IMG/VR virus record: IMGVR_UViG_3300047198_000009
Span: 1-46,715 of that record
DNA from: a virus
Length of the DNA: 46,715 nucleotides
Reading direction: 5' to 3' (one strand)
In this document: piece by piece, positions 11,300 through 19,120 of the stretch
Numbering within the stretch: the first letter of the stretch is position 1
How the letters are laid out: each line of letters begins with the position of its first letter
Notes under the pieces: model-generated
Seen by the model: the letters and a program-made list of their open reading frames with translations, nothing else
Database searches by the model: none
Told to the model about the DNA's origin: nothing
Position numbers and translations under genes: made by a program

Positions 11300-14226
11300 T
11301 GGAATCCTGGCAACAAATTCTGGCTGACTGCGGATACCCGACCGAGATTTTAACGGTCGATTTCGAGTCCTATTTCGATGACGAGTACCACTTCCGCAAG
11401 GACGCCGCCGACGCCGTTGGCCTCTCGACTATTGAATATATTAACGACCCGCGGTGGGGGTTGACGGGGTTGGGTGTCGGAGCGAGCGTTAATTATTTCT
11501 GGGACCCCGAACATCTCGAAACCCGCCTACGGGAAATTCCTATAGACGAATATACCGTCGTCATCCAGAATAGTAGGTTTGACATCACCATCCTACAGAC
11601 AAAATTCGGAATCGTACCTAAGTATATAATCGACATTAAAGATTTACACGCCCACTACGACGCCAGTGCCAGCCATAAACTCAAAGATATGGCCAAGGAG
11701 TTTGGCCTACAGGCCAAGGGCGAGACCCAGGATTTCAAAGGGTTACACTACGCCTCGATGACTGATGAACAGCGAAAAGCGTTGCAGGAATACTGCCTAA
11801 ACGACGTAGATTTGGAAACGAAACTATTCAAAATCCTCCTACCAAAATTATCTAACCCGGCCTTTGAACTTAGGCTCCAACGTCATACCCTCGATATGTG
11901 GCTCCATCGCGGCTTTGATTTCGACCGGGACTTGGCCGATTCGCTTAAGGTCCAGATGTACGCTTTGACCATCGAAGCCGTGAATAAAACGGGGTTGGTT
12001 GATGAGAACTACGGGCGATTATATAATAAGTATTTCTGGGACGGTAAAAAAATCCCCAAGAAATTCGACGGGAAATCAGACGCCGCCGTGGAGATTATGA
12101 TACGAAAAGAAGCCCGCGAGGCCGCCGCCACGGACCTCCGTGGAGATACGTTCGTGAAATTACTTCAAGTTCAGGGCGAACAGGTCGAATGGAAGGCCGG
12201 CAAACGTGGGAACATCGCGGCCCTGGCCAAGACCGATGACTACGCGAAATCGTTAATGGTCCACGGGAATCTGATTGTCCGCGATTTAATGACCGCAAGG
12301 CAGGCCGTGAAGTCCTGGCCCCTACATACGAAACGCATAACGAGTATGGAGAAACAATCTGCCGCAAATGGCGGGATATTGCGAACCCCTCTAAACTATT
12401 ACGGCGGCCACACGGGCCGATGGTCAGGCGGCGAAGGGATTAACTTACAGAATTTAGGCGGAAAAAGTGCAACGATTGACCCCCTGATAGGCAAGATACG
12501 CGGCCTACTCCGCACCCCCGCCGGTTTCACGCTGGGTATTGGAGACTCGGCTCAGATTGAGGCCCGTGTGTTGGCTTGGCTGGCCGGTCAGGACGATTTA
12601 ACCCTGGCTTTTGCTGATGGTAAAGATGTATATTCTGAATTTGCAGCCATTTTATTTAGAACCCCTGTGCGTAAAGAACGAAAAACCGACCCTCTTATAG
12701 TTTATTTAATACTGATGATTAAACGGGCTTTTGGTAAAAAAAGTATTCTGGGTTTGGGATATGGTATGGGGGTCGATAAATTCTATCAGCAATGTTTACA
12801 AGACAGTTCTTTACGCTCCGCATTTGATAGCGGTCAGTACAATCGACAATTTATACAGCGGGCCGTAGATACCTACCGCACTCGCTATGCAAAGATTCCC
12901 GCATACTGGCGGTCGGTAGAAACCGCGTTCAAACAGGCATTACGATTTCCACATTTACACCCCACAGTAGGACAAATAGAATTTTCGTGTATTGGTCACG
13001 AAGTCCAGATTAAATTGCCGTCTGGTCGAATACTGTATTACAGACAATGCAGCGTTAAAAATGGTGGGAATATATCCTATTTAGCCGGCCCTAAGAGGGA
13101 AAGTTTATGGGGCGGGTCTCTTTGTTTGGCCGGGCATACAGAAGTTCTAACAGATAGCGGCTTCTTATTTCTGCAAAATATACACCCGCAAGATAAAGTC
13201 TGGGACGGGAGTAAATGGGTGCCACATAGTGGACTGATGTACAAAGGGGAGCAGTCAGTAATAGGGTTAAATGGCATTGATTTAACCAGAGAGCATAAGA
13301 TAATGTCAAATACGGGGTGGGTATATGCGGCAAAGGCACAAGGACTTACTTGGGCAAAAGTTTGGGGACCTAATAGTGTTAGAGAGCCTGGGGTCGAACG
13401 GGAAGAATTGGGCATGGCTGGTTCGTTGTCAGTGTGGGAGAGAATATGTCACGCTTGGAAAAGGCTTAACCAGAAAACGTGGAATACGTTCATGCCTTCA
13501 ATGTTCCTCGCACAAAAAAGGAAAGAATCAAACGCACGGCATGACCCAGCATCCTGTTTACTGGGTTTGGCGTTCTATGTGCGACAGATGCGAATTGCCT
13601 TCACACCAGGCATAGAAAAATTATGGAGGGCGTGGGATACGGGTATGTCTGCGGTGGAAAGAATCATTTTTATGCTTCTGGGAGGATATGAGGAACGGCT
13701 ATGCTCCGGGGCTTCAGTTAGACCGTATAAACAACAACGGAAACTACGAACCGGGAAACTGCCGGTGGGCGACCTTTGTACAACAGGCCAACAACAGACG
13801 CGGGAATCTGAATTTAGCCGTGAATATCCCAGCGTTGTCGAAAGAAACGGGCATTGGTCGAACGACACTATATTACAGACACCACCACGGGCTTCCGTTG
13901 CTCCAGTCTTCGACCTAATGAACTGTGGCGACAATAACTGTTTTACCGTTAAAGATGGGCAGGGGAAATTGCGTCTGGTGCATAACTGCGAGAACATAGT
14001 TCAGAGTGTCGCAAGGGACCTCTTGGGGTTCTGGATACTGGCCTGTGAAGATGCCGGATTGCCCGTTATTTTATCGGTGCATGACGAAGTGGTATGCCAA
14101 ATAAATAAAAATAATTCCAAGATTTCTCTTGACAAACTGGAACAAATACTGTATAGTATTCCTGAGTGGGCGTCGGGCCTACCTGTGGCTGCTGAAGTTA
14201 AAGAATCGAGTGTATATTGTAAGTAG
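11299..14226 (+). CDS. polA: Family A DNA polymerase with 3'-5' exonuclease, interrupted by an intein
   Basis: About 975 residues as translated; about 687 after splicing. Exonuclease boxes: DFESYF (about 21), QNSRFD (about 92) and YCLNDVD (about 165). Polymerase motif A is GDSAQIEAR (about 415), motif B is [15 protein letters not shown] (about 475) and motif C is SVHDEV (about 926). The usual GxLxENIVQ segment before motif C is split: GGSL, then 288 intein residues (609-896), then [13 protein letters not shown]. The unspliced protein would lack an intact palm, so splicing is presumably essential. The start at ATG 11299 overlaps the preceding stop (TAATG); ATG 11269 is an alternative. This is the replicative polymerase, partnered by the primase-helicase at 19107. 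Confidence 0.9.
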   Translation: MESWQQILADCGYPTEILTVDFESYFDDEYHFRKDAADAVGLSTIEYINDPRWGLTGLGVGASVNYFWDPEHLETRLREIPIDEYTVVIQNSRFDITILQTKFGIVPKYIIDIKDLHAHYDASASHKLKDMAKEFGLQAKGETQDFKGLHYASMTDEQRKALQEYCLNDVDLETKLFKILLPKLSNPAFELRLQRHTLDMWLHRGFDFDRDLADSLKVQMYALTIEAVNKTGLVDENYGRLYNKYFWDGKKIPKKFDGKSDAAVEIMIRKEAREAAATDLRGDTFVKLLQVQGEQVEWKAGKRGNIAALAKTDDYAKSLMVHGNLIVRDLMTARQAVKSWPLHTKRITSMEKQSAANGGILRTPLNYYGGHTGRWSGGEGINLQNLGGKSATIDPLIGKIRGLLRTPAGFTLGIGDSAQIEARVLAWLAGQDDLTLAFADGKDVYSEFAAILFRTPVRKERKTDPLIVYLILMIKRAFGKKSILGLGYGMGVDKFYQQCLQDSSLRSAFDSGQYNRQFIQRAVDTYRTRYAKIPAYWRSVETAFKQALRFPHLHPTVGQIEFSCIGHEVQIKLPSGRILYYRQCSVKNGGNISYLAGPKRESLWGGSLCLAGHTEVLTDSGFLFLQNIHPQDKVWDGSKWVPHSGLMYKGEQSVIGLNGIDLTREHKIMSNTGWVYAAKAQGLTWAKVWGPNSVREPGVEREELGMAGSLSVWERICHAWKRLNQKTWNTFMPSMFLAQKRKESNARHDPASCLLGLAFYVRQMRIAFTPGIEKLWRAWDTGMSAVERIIFMLLGGYEERLCSGASVRPYKQQRKLRTGKLPVGDLCTTGQQQTRESEFSREYPSVVERNGHWSNDTILQTPPRASVAPVFDLMNCGDNNCFTVKDGQGKLRLVHNCENIVQSVARDLLGFWILACEDAGLPVILSVHDEVVCQINKNNSKISLDKLEQILYSIPEWASGLPVAAEVKESSVYCK
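13123..13986 (+). other. Intein in DNA polymerase (Hint domain)
   Basis: The 288-residue intein starts at Cys1 ([13 protein letters not shown], block A). Block B is LTREHKIM with the conserved T-x-x-H. Block F is [15 protein letters not shown] and block G is LVHN followed by Cys+1 of the C-extein. About 70 N-terminal and 35 C-terminal residues form the splicing core. The intervening part of the frame is not a recognisable in-frame endonuclease; instead the same DNA encodes an HNH protein in another frame. The insertion site is beside polymerase motif C, a typical intein hotspot. Confidence 0.88.
13325..13918 (+). pseudogene. HNH homing endonuclease nested in a second frame of the intein, split by one TAG
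   Basis: Read one base out of register with the polymerase (frame +1). ATG 13325 follows GGGGTGG (13314-13320). The N-terminal part has [37 protein letters not shown] and [20 protein letters not shown], then TAG at 13613-13615. The same frame continues [34 protein letters not shown] and QQANNRR, with a C-terminal HTH ([14 protein letters not shown]) to TAA 13918. This is the full domain order of phage HNH homing endonucleases of about 197 residues. The TAG replaces a position that I recall as Tyr in the family. It may be a recent pseudogene, a readthrough product, or two fragments. Confidence 0.8.
14129..14157 (+). promoter_or_regulatory. Near-consensus promoter inside the polymerase end
   Basis: TTGACA (14129-14134), a 17-nt spacer and TATAGT (14152-14157). 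It shares 16 identical bases (14124-14139) with the promoter region at 9037-9052. It would serve the genes from 14236 onward. Confidence 0.75.
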
Positions 14227-14235
14227 GATAAAACT

Positions 14236-14460
14236 ATGAACCTAAGATGGTCAAAAACATTCGGACGCCAGGCGGGAAGTAACGCAATCGTTGGTCTTAA
14301 CCTGCTCTATTGGGCACTCCCTCTGAGTATCGGCGGGCGAACCCATACGGTCACGTATTCCAAGACCCCGACCGGGTACTATCGCAGTATCAGCGTCGGA
14401 ATTTTATGCTTCTCTATAACAATAACCTATGCGGAAATCAAAACAACAAAAATTTGGTAG
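14236..14460 (+). CDS. Small hypothetical protein
   Basis: A 74-residue protein (MNLRWSKTFGRQAGSNAIVG...) with AGGAT upstream of ATG 14236. It has a partly hydrophobic C-terminal half (SISVGILCFSITITYAEI) that may be beta-rich or membrane associated. It is the first gene after the embedded promoter. The family is not recognised. Confidence 0.55.
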   Translation: MNLRWSKTFGRQAGSNAIVGLNLLYWALPLSIGGRTHTVTYSKTPTGYYRSISVGILCFSITITYAEIKTTKIW

Positions 14461-14476
14461 GATTATCAGAGGGACT

Positions 14477-14662
14477 ATGAACTGTAAAACCTGTGAAACC
14501 TGTAAATGGTGGAGTTGTGTATGCGGTGATAGCCGTGTAGGAACTGCAAAAGGATATTGCCATAGATTTCCTCCTACACGTCTCGATAAGATAGACGCAG
14601 ATGGTCGTCATGCAATAACATCTAACCATGATTGGTGCGGGGAACACAGTGAAAAACCCTAA
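14477..14662 (+). CDS. Small Cys-rich protein
   Basis: A 61-residue protein (MNCKTCETCKWWSCVCGDSR...) with seven cysteines. The pattern CxxCxxC, GYCHRFPP and WCGEH resembles small phage and bacterial CKxCxFW-type proteins thought to bind metal or a cluster. GAGGGA precedes ATG 14477. The end overlaps the nuclease start by about 14 nt. Confidence 0.65.
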   Translation: MNCKTCETCKWWSCVCGDSRVGTAKGYCHRFPPTRLDKIDADGRHAITSNHDWCGEHSEKP

Positions 14663-15092
14663 ATCCAAAACCTTTTCCAAAATTGCCACGGCCTACCACC
14701 AACTCAAGGCCGGGGGCCGGCCCCGTGTGACCGGGGATGGGTCGATACCGACGACCCCCTGCGTGTCAGTCGTAGAACAGCCGGAAGCGGCGGTATTAGA
14801 AGAGTGTCTGGACTGGTTAAAACGGAATCGAATATGGGTCAGACGAATGAATGTGGGTAAAGGCACGCTGGGCCGGACGGGGTTTTTTACTTACGGGATA
14901 ATTGGGTCGGCTGATATTACTGGCTTACTACGCAACGGCAGGCGACTCGAAATAGAAACCAAGGCCGGGAAGGGCGGGCGATTGTCCGTTGACCAACAGA
15001 GATTCCGGCAGGATATAATTGACAATAATGGGGTTTATCTTATCGTGCATGGGGTCGAGGAACTGGAATTTTTAATGAAAGGGGTTTTATGA
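14649..15092 (+). CDS. VRR-NUC nuclease domain protein
   Basis: About 147 residues from GTG 14649 (GGGGAA upstream); ATG 14628 would add seven residues. The VRR-NUC fold of the PD-(D/E)XK superfamily is visible: an N-terminal helix with EAAVLEECLDWLK, GSADITGLLRNGRRLEIETK (the catalytic D..E-x-K), GGRLSVDQQRFRQDI and a final GVYLIVHG strand. Family members are structure-specific nucleases or Holliday junction resolvases. With RecG and the RecB-like nuclease it forms a recombination set. The stop overlaps the next start as ATGA. Confidence 0.88.
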   Translation: MKNPKSKTFSKIATAYHQLKAGGRPRVTGDGSIPTTPCVSVVEQPEAAVLEECLDWLKRNRIWVRRMNVGKGTLGRTGFFTYGIIGSADITGLLRNGRRLEIETKAGKGGRLSVDQQRFRQDIIDNNGVYLIVHGVEELEFLMKGVL

Positions 15093-15277
15093 ACCCGGAA
15101 AAAGCATACTGTAATTATTGTGCGCACCAGAATTTTTGGGACGGCCGATTGTGTAATCACAATCCGTCTGATACATCATATAAACCCGCAACGAATAAAG
15201 TTGTTTGTCATTATAAAAACGCAAACAACGATTGTAAAGAGTTCAAACCGAAAAAAGGGAATAAATGGAGTAAATAA
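15089..15277 (+). CDS. Small Cys-rich hypothetical protein
   Basis: A 62-residue protein with CNYC, LCNH, VCHY and a late Cys (NNDCKEF), a probable zinc-binding pattern. It starts in an ATGA overlap with the nuclease gene and ends in a TAATG overlap with the RecB-like gene, so it is tightly coupled to both. It may be a nuclease accessory; this is inferred from context. Confidence 0.6.
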   Translation: MNPEKAYCNYCAHQNFWDGRLCNHNPSDTSYKPATNKVVCHYKNANNDCKEFKPKKGNKWSK

Positions 15278-16416
15278 TGAACACAATGTCCGCAACCTCA
15301 ATCGGCTGTTTCAAAGCCTGTCCGATGCGTTATTATTACAGGTATCCCCTCGGTCTGGTCCCCATCGCTGAGACCGACGCCACCCGGATGGGCACGAATT
15401 ACCATAAGATACACGAAATAGCCGACCTCACGCCGGGCGGGGCCTGTCCTGACTGTCGGGAGATAGGCAACGAGACCTGCATCTTGTGCGCTGGGACCAA
15501 GACGCTGCCTGATAATATAATGGACGCTGTTATCCGGCACCTGAATAAGTCCTACGCTCAGATGCCGATGAATAAGACCCCCGAAGAATGGGAGACTGAA
15601 CGGATAACCCTCCTGTATTCGCTGATTGGCTACCAGTGGTTGTATCAGGACCCCGGCTACGTGGTTGAAAAACTCGAACAAAAGTTCCGTATCCCGCTGT
15701 TATCGCCTATCAGCGGGCATAAATTACAAGCCGAACTGATTGGTAAAATTGACCGGACGTTCAGTGCCGAGAGTAACCGATTTGTTCACGAATATAAATC
15801 AACCAGTAAGGGTATCGAACCTGACTCGACCTATTGGAATCACCTGACCCTCGATACCCAGACCCGGCTCTATACCTACGCCGCCCGCCGGTTGGGGTTG
15901 GGGCAGGTCGGGGTGCTGTATGACGTGTGGCATAAACCGAAGACGGCTCCTAAAAATCTTACACAAGGGGAGTCAGCAGAGTTTGTTAAGAACGGGATAT
16001 ACTGTGATACGAAATTTGAGATACACCAACCTCTGGTTGGCAACGCCGGCGACTATATGATTACAGTCAACGGCCAAACTGTTCAAGTCGAACCCGGCAA
16101 AAAACCCGGCACCTTCGCCATCCGTGAGACCCCCGAAATGTATGGGGCGAGGTTACTGCAAGACATCACGATACGTCCTGACTATTATTTCGCCCGCAAG
16201 GAACTGGCTCATAACGACGATGACATCAAGGCGTTTGAATGGGAGTTGTTTAATATCTATACCAGCATCAGGATGATGGCTAAGAGTAATTCGTGGTACA
16301 GAAACGAGGATTCTTGCGAATCGAAATATAAATGCGATTTCATCAATTTTTGTTACAACCATATTAACATAGGACCCCAGGACATACCTGATGGGTTCCA
16401 GAAAAGGAGTGAATAA
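15277..16416 (+). CDS. RecB/Cas4-like PD-(D/E)XK exonuclease
   Basis: A 379-residue protein. The N-terminal TSIGCFKACPMRYYYRYPLG motif and GTNYHKIHE, then LIGKIDRTF (catalytic Asp), FVHEYKSTSK (the E-x-K) and DTQTRLYTYAARRLG (motif QxxxY) match the PDDEXK_1 family. Cysteines near the N-terminus (C10, C14) and in CESKYKCDFINFCY at the end could hold an Fe-S cluster as in Cas4/AddB. An unusual CPDC...CILC insert at about 46-60 is an extra zinc-ribbon-like loop. It probably resects DNA ends for the Sak4-like protein encoded next (TAATG overlap). Confidence 0.85.
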   Translation: MNTMSATSIGCFKACPMRYYYRYPLGLVPIAETDATRMGTNYHKIHEIADLTPGGACPDCREIGNETCILCAGTKTLPDNIMDAVIRHLNKSYAQMPMNKTPEEWETERITLLYSLIGYQWLYQDPGYVVEKLEQKFRIPLLSPISGHKLQAELIGKIDRTFSAESNRFVHEYKSTSKGIEPDSTYWNHLTLDTQTRLYTYAARRLGLGQVGVLYDVWHKPKTAPKNLTQGESAEFVKNGIYCDTKFEIHQPLVGNAGDYMITVNGQTVQVEPGKKPGTFAIRETPEMYGARLLQDITIRPDYYFARKELAHNDDDIKAFEWELFNIYTSIRMMAKSNSWYRNEDSCESKYKCDFINFCYNHINIGPQDIPDGFQKRSE

Positions 16417-17270
16417 TGCCCTCAATAACCCTAACCCGATGCCCCGGCCCGGCCCGGCCAACGGCCCAGGCCCAGAGGTCTCAACCGTTGGCGATTAAAC
16501 GATGGACTGATACCCACTCCGGCGAAAAGATTATTGTGTACGGAGAGACGGGTATGGGTAAGAGTAGCCTGTCTATCCTCGCGCCGAAGCCGGTATTTAT
16601 TCCACTGGATGACGGTGCCCGAAAACTCAAGCACCCGAATGGCGAGAGACCGATGTATCTGCCAAACACTGATACAACGGGTAACGAGATTCCCCATACG
16701 TTTCAGTCCGTTCGTAACGCCCTGAACGCTTGTCTCACGCTGGACTGCGAAACGGTCGTAATCGACACGGCGACTATGTTGGAATATCTGGCCGAACAAC
16801 ACGTCCTGACCACGATACCAGCGGCCCAGGGGGCCAAGGCCGTGAACATCGAGTCGTATGGATACGGCAAGGGGTATAAGCATATCTATGATACGATGCG
16901 TTTACCGCTCCTTGACTGTGACCGGTTAGTGGCTATGGGTAAGAACGTAATTCTCGTCGCCCAAGGAACCAACAACCGAATCTCGAATCCGGGCGGTCTT
17001 GATTATCTGTGTGACGGCCCCCGTCTTTACAACGGCAAGCCGTCAGTGTTGTCGATGTACTGTGAATGGGCCGACCACCTGCTCCGCGTAGCGTATGAAC
17101 AGGTCTCGGCGACCAAGGAAAAGAAGGCCACAGGGACAACAACCAGGGTTATATACACAAAACCCGAAGTATATTTTATGGCGAAGTCCAGAACGGTGAA
17201 TGAAAATCCGGTATCGTTCGCCACGCCGGCGGACGATAGTATCTGGCAGTTTGTATTTAAGAAGGGGTAA
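16416..17270 (+). CDS. Sak4-like RecA-fold ATPase (recombination mediator or annealase)
   Basis: A 284-residue protein with Walker A GETGMGKS (residues 43-50) and a Walker B-like TVVIDTATML (about 108-117). These and the later VILVAQGT strand are typical of AAA_24/Sak4 phage RecA-like proteins. The N-terminal 30 residues are Pro/Gln rich and may be flexible. Context (RecB-like nuclease before, SSB candidate after) fits a single-strand annealing or RecA-like function for phage recombination. Confidence 0.82.
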   Translation: MPSITLTRCPGPARPTAQAQRSQPLAIKRWTDTHSGEKIIVYGETGMGKSSLSILAPKPVFIPLDDGARKLKHPNGERPMYLPNTDTTGNEIPHTFQSVRNALNACLTLDCETVVIDTATMLEYLAEQHVLTTIPAAQGAKAVNIESYGYGKGYKHIYDTMRLPLLDCDRLVAMGKNVILVAQGTNNRISNPGGLDYLCDGPRLYNGKPSVLSMYCEWADHLLRVAYEQVSATKEKKATGTTTRVIYTKPEVYFMAKSRTVNENPVSFATPADDSIWQFVFKKG

Positions 17271-17272
17271 TT

Positions 17273-17422
17273 ATGGAAAATAAAAGTTTGGACGAGTTAG
17301 CAGAGGAAGCGATAACAGCAGTATTTTCAGACCGGTCAGTTTCGCAAATAGAAACGAACGACCGGCTCAACGAACTGATTGGGTTTATACGAACAATGCA
17401 GGACACGCTGGAATTAAATTAA
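17273..17422 (+). CDS. Small acidic hypothetical protein
   Basis: A 49-residue acidic helical protein (MENKSLDELAEEAITAVFSD...). AAGGGG 5-8 nt upstream of ATG 17273 is a good ribosome site. It sits between the Sak4-like and SSB candidates, so it may be a small partner protein. The family is unknown. Confidence 0.6.
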   Translation: MENKSLDELAEEAITAVFSDRSVSQIETNDRLNELIGFIRTMQDTLELN

Positions 17423-17458
17423 CCGCGGTTATTAACAATTTTTGAAAGGGGTACCAGT

Positions 17459-18310
17459 ATGTTAATCAGTCAAGCAGGGTATTACAAAGGAACAGTATTA
17501 GACGGCGGGGTGGGAGAGTCCAGTGGCGGATTTCCCCAGTGTAATCTCGCCCTCAAGGCCACCGAGGTCTACGACCCGGAGACTGATTCGTGGCTCCCGG
17601 CCAACCCGGAGGCCGATGAAATCAATTACTATGGGACTCTGATGCAGAGGATTGATACAAAGCAACCAGCCAGTATCACCAACTGTACGGAAGGGGCTAA
17701 CGCCAAACAGGTTAAGAAAATTTTTGGTTGGGACGGGGCGAGTTATGCCGAATTACAAACCCTTCTTTTGCCTGATACGCCAATTCAGTTCCGGGTAGAA
17801 CCCAATACCTATAACGAAAAGACCACATTACAGGTCAGTTGGATTGATGAACCCGGTGCCTCCCCGGTCCGTGGCGTTCGTAAACTCGACGCTGATGGGG
17901 TGAAGGCTCTCCAGGCGAAATACGCTGGGGTGTTGGCCTCGACCAAGGCTCCGAAGAAGGCCGTATCGGCCCCGGTAAAGGCCCCAGTAACATCGGATAC
18001 CGTGGTGAAAGAGGTCGTGGCCGCTCTAACACCCACTAAACCGACAACAGCCCCCCCGAAACGGGCAGGCCGCCCCGCCGGGAAACCCGTTGCCCCCAAC
18101 ACCAACGTGGGAAAATGCACAGCCGATGAGGCGTGGGCCGCGGTATCATCGTTGAAACGCGATGACGTGACCGACGAGGTATTGACGACTGAATGGACAA
18201 CAGCGATTCAGACCGTGACCGGCGATATAAATACCGCCGAGGAAAAGATTACGCCAGAGAACTGGTTCCAGATTAAGGAATTGGTGCTGGCGAAGACAGC
18301 CAAGGTTTAA
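17459..18310 (+). CDS. Probable single-stranded DNA-binding protein
   Basis: A 283-residue protein. The N-terminal half (MLISQAGYYKGTVLDGGVGE... to SWIDEPG, about 140 residues) looks like an OB-fold phage SSB of the DUF669-like kind found beside Sak4 genes. A Pro/Ala/Lys-rich linker (about 158-215, KAPKKAVSAPVKAPV) follows. The last 60 residues form a helical acidic domain (TADEAWAAVSSLKRDDVTDE). AAAGGGG precedes ATG 17459. Function is inferred from context and domain layout rather than a strict motif. Confidence 0.65.
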   Translation: MLISQAGYYKGTVLDGGVGESSGGFPQCNLALKATEVYDPETDSWLPANPEADEINYYGTLMQRIDTKQPASITNCTEGANAKQVKKIFGWDGASYAELQTLLLPDTPIQFRVEPNTYNEKTTLQVSWIDEPGASPVRGVRKLDADGVKALQAKYAGVLASTKAPKKAVSAPVKAPVTSDTVVKEVVAALTPTKPTTAPPKRAGRPAGKPVAPNTNVGKCTADEAWAAVSSLKRDDVTDEVLTTEWTTAIQTVTGDINTAEEKITPENWFQIKELVLAKTAKV

Positions 18311-18320
18311 GAGTTTAGTG

Positions 18321-18371
18321 ACCAGCGTCCCTGACACGGTGGGATAGGGGGTTCGACTCCCCCTCGCTGGT
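18321..18371 (+). tRNA. Mini tRNA-like RNA lacking an anticodon arm
   Basis: A perfect 7-bp acceptor stem ACCAGCG (18321-18327)/CGCTGGT (18365-18371). A D-like hairpin TCCC TGACACGGT GGGA (18328-18344) is followed directly by a T arm of five G-C pairs plus one A-T around loop TTCGACT (18352-18358). There is no anticodon arm and no room for one: the total is 51 nt. It cannot decode. It ends 3 nt before the next ATG, which has no Shine-Dalgarno sequence. Confidence 0.6.
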
Positions 18372-18374
18372 TTT

Positions 18375-18503
18375 ATGATTAAACGGCTTATCTGCTGGCT
18401 ACTCGGCCACGACTACGACTGGCGTATGCGAACCCACCGCGACGGGACCGAGGACACACGGGACTACTGTAAACGCTGTGGCTGGATTGGGGAGTGGTGG
18501 TGA
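18375..18503 (+). CDS. DUF1660-like small zinc protein
   Basis: A 42-residue protein (MIKRLICWLLGHDYDWRMRT...YCKRCGWIGEWW). The layout, a GH motif near a hydrophobic N-terminus and a CxxC near the end, matches small phage proteins of the DUF1660 type. The TGATG overlap with the methyltransferase start implies coupling. No ribosome binding site is visible because the upstream sequence is the tRNA-like fold. Confidence 0.65.
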   Translation: MIKRLICWLLGHDYDWRMRTHRDGTEDTRDYCKRCGWIGEWW

Positions 18504-19120
18504 TGCTGATATGTGGTGATGCCCTGACAGCGATGAATAAAATGAGGCCAAAGTCTGTAGACCTCGTATTCACCAGCCCCCCCTACGAAGACTGCCGGAC
18601 CTACGGGATTGGCTTCGACCTCAAGGGTCAGGAATGGGTCGATTGGTGCGTGGCGTGGATTGGTGCGGCCACCCGCGTCTGCCGGGGGTTGATAGCGGTT
18701 GTGGTCGCAGGGAAAACAAGGAATTATAAATGGTCCGCGACCCCGGCGTTACTGATGGCTGACCTGCATCGGGCGGGGTTTAATTTGCGAAAACCCCCGA
18801 TTTATAATAGAATCGGGGTGTCAGGCTCTGGTGGCCCTGATTGGCTGCGAAGTCACTGGACAAACGGCAACGCCGAACTATGCCTGTTTGCCAAACGGGG
18901 GCGTCCCAAACGAATATGTAAATCAGTAAAACAAATTCAAATATGGCCGCGTGGCCGGCACTCCGCCAAACCCCCGCAAATACGGGACGAGATTATTCGG
19001 TTGGTCGGCGACCTCCCCCGCATAGAACTGTTCGCCCGCACCAAAACTCCCGGCTGGGACGTATTTGGAAATGAAGTCAAATCAGATATACAACTGGAAA
19101 CAAATAATGCCCGACCTTAA
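18503..19120 (+). CDS. DNA methyltransferase (amino-MTase, DNA adenine or N4-cytosine)
   Basis: A 205-residue protein. Catalytic motif IV is FTSPPYED (about 24-31). The C-terminal IELFARTKTPGWDVFGNE resembles the MT-A70/N6-adenine type end (ELFAR..GW..xGNE). A classical FxGxG AdoMet motif is not clear, which fits compact phage enzymes with divergent binding sites. No restriction partner is nearby, so protection from host restriction or epigenetic marking is likely. SPPY can signal N4-cytosine or N6-adenine; the target base is not settled. Confidence 0.78.
   Translation: MLICGDALTAMNKMRPKSVDLVFTSPPYEDCRTYGIGFDLKGQEWVDWCVAWIGAATRVCRGLIAVVVAGKTRNYKWSATPALLMADLHRAGFNLRKPPIYNRIGVSGSGGPDWLRSHWTNGNAELCLFAKRGRPKRICKSVKQIQIWPRGRHSAKPPQIRDEIIRLVGDLPRIELFARTKTPGWDVFGNEVKSDIQLETNNARP

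Noticed and set aside
13325-13918. Genome-wide TAG recoding to explain the amber in the HNH gene
   Set aside because: TAG ends other genes (for example at 1308 and 14226) where no extension looks coding, so standard stops seem to apply.
13575-13997. Minus-strand frame over the intein
   Set aside because: It is an antisense shadow; both plus frames already carry recognisable motifs.
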